NCBI GenBank assembly: GCA_934230965.1
Contig: CAKQFW010000037.1
Span: 1-13,388 of the forward strand
From: an uncultured Prevotella sp.
GTDB taxonomy: Bacteria > Bacteroidota > Bacteroidia > Bacteroidales > Bacteroidaceae
Length of the DNA: 13,388 nt
Reading direction: 5' to 3'
In this document: positions 10,436 through 13,388 of the stretch, in pieces
Position numbering within the stretch: position 1 is the first letter of the stretch
How the letters are laid out: the number at the start of each line of letters is the position of its first letter
The notes under the pieces: generated by a model
What the model saw: the letters and a program-made list of their open reading frames with translations, nothing else
Databases searched by the model: none
Told to the model about the DNA's origin: nothing
Made by a program: the position numbers and the translations under genes

Positions 10436-13388
10436 TCAGAACGTCAGGTTCACGCCCAGCGTAAAGGTGTGTGAACGTGGATAAGGGCCGCCATCATAAC
10501 GTGCGCCATAGGCGCCGAGAGGCAATTCGGGGTCGAGACCCGAATAGTCGGTAATGGTAAAGACGTTCTCCATCTGTCCGTAAACGTTCAGGGCCGAGGC
10601 ACCAATACTCTTGAGCCACTTGGTGGGCACATCGTAAGAAAGCTTGATAAACTTCATCTTCATATACGAGCCATCCTCAACAAAGTAGGTCGACATGCGT
10701 GTTTCGTTGTTGTTGTCGGCCAACGTCAGTGCGGGTATTGATGATGAGGTGTTGGTAGGTGTCCAAGCGTTCAGCACGCTCTTGCCACGGTTGGTAGAGT
10801 TTCCGCCATACGACATAAAGTCGAGCTGACGCTTTGTGCCATTATAGATATCGAAACCAAACTCGCCAGCAAAGAAGGTACTCAGGGTGAGACGTTTCCA
10901 TGTAACGCTCAGGTTCAAGCCCATTGAGAAGTCGGGGTTAGGATCACCAATGATGCACTGGTCTTTCTCGTTGACAATGCCATTGCCATCAAGGTCGCGA
11001 TATTTAAGGCGTCCTACGCCCTTACCCTGCTGGGTAGCATGGTTGGCCACCTCGGTTTCGTTCTGGAAGATGCCGTCGACGACATATCCATAATAAACAC
11101 CCATAGGCTGGCCCTTCATAAGACGCACGTCGCCACCTTCAGAGTTTACAAAGTCGTTCAGTTTCACTACCTTGTTCTTATATTGAGAGAGGTTCAGGTT
11201 TCCGTTCCATGACCAGTCGCCATAGCGAGGCGAGTTGTAATTGATGGTAACTTCCCAACCCGTGTTCTTCATGTCGCCAGTGTTCATCCATTTTGAGGCG
11301 TTCTCACCAGCCACAGACAGCACGGGGGGCACGGTAAGCATGTCTTTGGTCTTCTTCCAATAATAGTCGAAGCTAACGCTCAGCGAGTTACTAAGCATAA
11401 AGAGGTCGAAACCAAGGTTGGTCTGAGTGGTGGTTTCCCACTTCAGGTTTCGGTTTCCAGTGCTACCCACCTTAATACCACTCACAATGCCCGTATTGGT
11501 ACCATTGAGGTCGTACGAGCCATTGCCTGTGTCATACACATAGGTAGAATAAGAAGCATAGTTAGACAGCATCTGCGAGGCACCGTTCTGTCCCCAGGCT
11601 GCACGTATCTTTAGGTCGCTCACCACAGGGTTCTTTTTCCAGAATTTCTCTTCAGAGAGGCGCCATGCAGCAGAGAAAGCAGGGAATACGCCCGAGTTTT
11701 GGTCATTGGCCAAACGTGAGGTAGCATCGCGACGCAAGGTTGCCGAGAAGAGGTAGCGGTCGGCATAGTTGTAGTCGAGTTTGCCAAAGAGCGAGAACAA
11801 GGCCCACTCTTGGGTGCCGCCACCATTGGTCTGCGTGCCTTCGCCCGACCCTATCTGCATATAATTTTTGTCCTCGAAAGCATAGTTATTGCGCCATGCT
11901 GAGATGTCTTGAAATTTATACTTGATAGCCTCAGAACCAGCCAGCACGTTAAAGTGGTGCGAGGCAAGATCAAGCTGATAGTTGGCAGTGTTGGTCCACG
12001 TCCAGGTTTCGCCCTGTCCGTAAGCCCGGCTCATTGAGGTAACATTTGATGCCACCAACTTGCGGTTCAACGCCTTATTAAAATACTGTGTATGGTCAAG
12101 ACCAAAGTTTGATTTCAGGGTCAGGCCCTTAACAGGCTTAACCTCTAAATAAGCGTTACCAAAGATACGAAGGCTCTCGTTCGAATTGTCGCGAGCGTTA
12201 TAAAGGCTCTGCACGGGGTTTGCAATATCCGACTTCAGCACATCAACTGGGTTTGTAAACGTGCCATCCTCATTACGCACGGTAAGGCCAGGGTGCTGGC
12301 GCATGGCGGTGTAAGGAATACCACGGTCGTTCTGTGCATCGCAACCACGATTGAACCATTTGGCCACCATCAGGTTTTCGCCCACACTCACATACTTTGA
12401 AATGTCGTAGGTAGAATTAAGACGAGCAGAGTAACGACGATAGAATGTATAGTCGACCAATCCGTCCTGGTCAATATAGTTGGCCGAGAAGAGCATAGAG
12501 CCACGTTTGCCGCTGTTTGCCACACTTGCTGTAAGGTTCTGTGTCCATGCCGAACTATACACCTCGTCTTGCCAGTCGGTATTAGGCAAGCCACTTACCA
12601 TTTGTGGAGTGTCGCCATTGCCATAGAAGGGATGCGAGGGCTTAACACCAGCGTTCTTGGCGGCGGTCCAGTAAGCCTGTCCCCACTCGGCGGTGTTTAA
12701 CATATCAAACGTCTTGGCCACCGTTTGCAAGCTGGCGGCATAGTTTATGTTTACAGTAAGTTTCTCGCCCTTGCCACGCTTAGTGGTAACAATAATAACA
12801 CCATTGGCAGCACGCGAACCATATATTGAGGCCGAAGAGGCATCTTTCAGCACCTGTATCGACTCGATATCAGCGGGGTTGATAGAGTTCATATTCTCTG
12901 TCGTAGCAATACCGTCGACAATAAGCAGCGGCGCGGTGCCATTGACAGAACTCATACCACGCACACGAATAGAAGCACCGTCGCCACCAGGAGCAGCATC
13001 GGTCACCACCTGCACGCCAGCCAGCTTACCTTGCATAGAGTTAAGGATGTTGGCATCCGATTGTGATACAGGTTCCTTCATGTTCATCACGCTAACAGCG
13101 CCCGTAAGGTCGGCCTTACGCTGCACTTGGTAACCTGTTACAACAACCTCATTCAACATTTCTGAACTATCTTCAAGCACCACCTTTATATGCTGTCCAG
13201 CCTTTACCTCTTTGTTTTTACATCCGATGTAAGAGATAACGAGAGTTTCGCCTGGTTTTGCCTTGAGGGCAAAATTGCCATCAATGTCGGTCACTGTGCC
13301 CGTTGTAGCCGACCCTTTCACCTTTACCGTGGCACCAATAATTGGTTCGCCATGATTGTCAGTGACGGTACCGCCTATGCCGTTAGTC
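10436..13388 (-). CDS. SusC-like TonB-dependent outer-membrane transporter (5' end beyond window)
   Basis: At least 983 residues of a SusC/RagA-family transporter that imports oligosaccharides, here probably fructans, using TonB energy. The frame stays open to the right edge, so the start and signal peptide are missing; GTG 13321 is an internal Val and not the start. Residues about 4-80 are the carboxypeptidase-regulatory-like N-terminal extension (IGGTVTDNHGEPIIGATVKV). The SusC-type linker NEVVVTGYQ follows at about 79-87, which may act as the TonB-interacting segment. The plug domain spans about 93-205, with LAGVQVV, IRVRGMSS, PLLIVDGI, LKDASSASIYGSRAANGVIIVTTK. The remainder is the 22-strand barrel, ending in the aromatic LGVNLTF. 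It is the first visible gene of the SusC-SusD-DUF4960 operon, and its promoter lies outside the window. No frameshift is seen. The fructan substrate is inferred from neighbours. Confidence 0.95.
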   Translation of the reverse strand, partial: TNGIGGTVTDNHGEPIIGATVKVKGSATTGTVTDIDGNFALKAKPGETLVISYIGCKNKEVKAGQHIKVVLEDSSEMLNEVVVTGYQVQRKADLTGAVSVMNMKEPVSQSDANILNSMQGKLAGVQVVTDAAPGGDGASIRVRGMSSVNGTAPLLIVDGIATTENMNSINPADIESIQVLKDASSASIYGSRAANGVIIVTTKRGKGEKLTVNINYAASLQTVAKTFDMLNTAEWGQAYWTAAKNAGVKPSHPFYGNGDTPQMVSGLPNTDWQDEVYSSAWTQNLTASVANSGKRGSMLFSANYIDQDGLVDYTFYRRYSARLNSTYDISKYVSVGENLMVAKWFNRGCDAQNDRGIPYTAMRQHPGLTVRNEDGTFTNPVDVLKSDIANPVQSLYNARDNSNESLRIFGNAYLEVKPVKGLTLKSNFGLDHTQYFNKALNRKLVASNVTSMSRAYGQGETWTWTNTANYQLDLASHHFNVLAGSEAIKYKFQDISAWRNNYAFEDKNYMQIGSGEGTQTNGGGTQEWALFSLFGKLDYNYADRYLFSATLRRDATSRLANDQNSGVFPAFSAAWRLSEEKFWKKNPVVSDLKIRAAWGQNGASQMLSNYASYSTYVYDTGNGSYDLNGTNTGIVSGIKVGSTGNRNLKWETTTQTNLGFDLFMLSNSLSVSFDYYWKKTKDMLTVPPVLSVAGENASKWMNTGDMKNTGWEVTINYNSPRYGDWSWNGNLNLSQYKNKVVKLNDFVNSEGGDVRLMKGQPMGVYYGYVVDGIFQNETEVANHATQQGKGVGRLKYRDLDGNGIVNEKDQCIIGDPNPDFSMGLNLSVTWKRLTLSTFFAGEFGFDIYNGTKRQLDFMSYGGNSTNRGKSVLNAWTPTNTSSSIPALTLADNNNETRMSTYFVEDGSYMKMKFIKLSYDVPTKWLKSIGASALNVYGQMENVFTITDYSGLDPELPLGAYGARYDGGPYPRSHTFTLGVNLTF

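Noticed and set aside
10436..13321. GTG 13321 as the start of the SusC-like gene
   Set aside because: The frame stays open to the window edge and the upstream residues complete the conserved GTVTDNHGEPIIGATVKV domain, so the true start lies outside.

Overview
The window is a fructan (levan/inulin-type) polysaccharide utilization locus from a Bacteroidota genome, most likely Prevotella/Segatella or a close relative. The evidence is a SusC/SusD-like pair, Bacteroidota-style lipoprotein signals, start codons without Shine-Dalgarno sequences, a C-terminal type IX secretion (T9SS) tail on one enzyme, and intergenic G-rich palindromic repeats. The genus is inferred from overall sequence style; no marker gene is present.

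Layout: the window holds two convergent gene blocks. On the plus strand are a 54-residue peptide of unknown function (46-210), a secreted GH32 fructan hydrolase with canonical catalytic residues (236-1996), a 12-helix MFS sugar permease (2039-3250), a 390-bp gap filled by four palindromic G/C-rich repeats, and a PfkB-family fructokinase (3641-4525). A 347-bp gap with two strong hairpins separates this from the minus-strand block, which runs right to left: SusC-like transporter (10436 to beyond 13388, start outside the window), SusD-like lipoprotein (8739-10405, interrupted by a one-base frameshift), a DUF4960-type surface lipoprotein (7528-8724), an intrinsic terminator (about 7452-7490), then a large LamG-GH32-T9SS protein (4873-7341).

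How the genes work together (family knowledge plus inference): the SusD-like and DUF4960 lipoproteins capture fructan at the surface and the SusC-like TonB-dependent transporter imports oligosaccharides. The canonical GH32 releases fructose, the MFS permease takes it across the inner membrane, and the fructokinase phosphorylates it. The gene content matches the well-known Bacteroides thetaiotaomicron levan locus (BT1757-BT1763), but it is split into convergent blocks and no sensor/regulator gene is visible here.

The most interesting points are these. The second GH32 protein has Glu where the family nucleophile Asp should be (WTNESHG instead of WMNDPNG), in an otherwise recognisable GH32 fold joined to LamG and a T9SS sorting tail. 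The SusD gene carries a frameshift. The palindromic repeat array separates permease from kinase. A near-perfect 31-bp hairpin lies between the convergent blocks. I did not find a wholly new multi-gene system; the divergent GH32 is the best candidate for new biochemistry.
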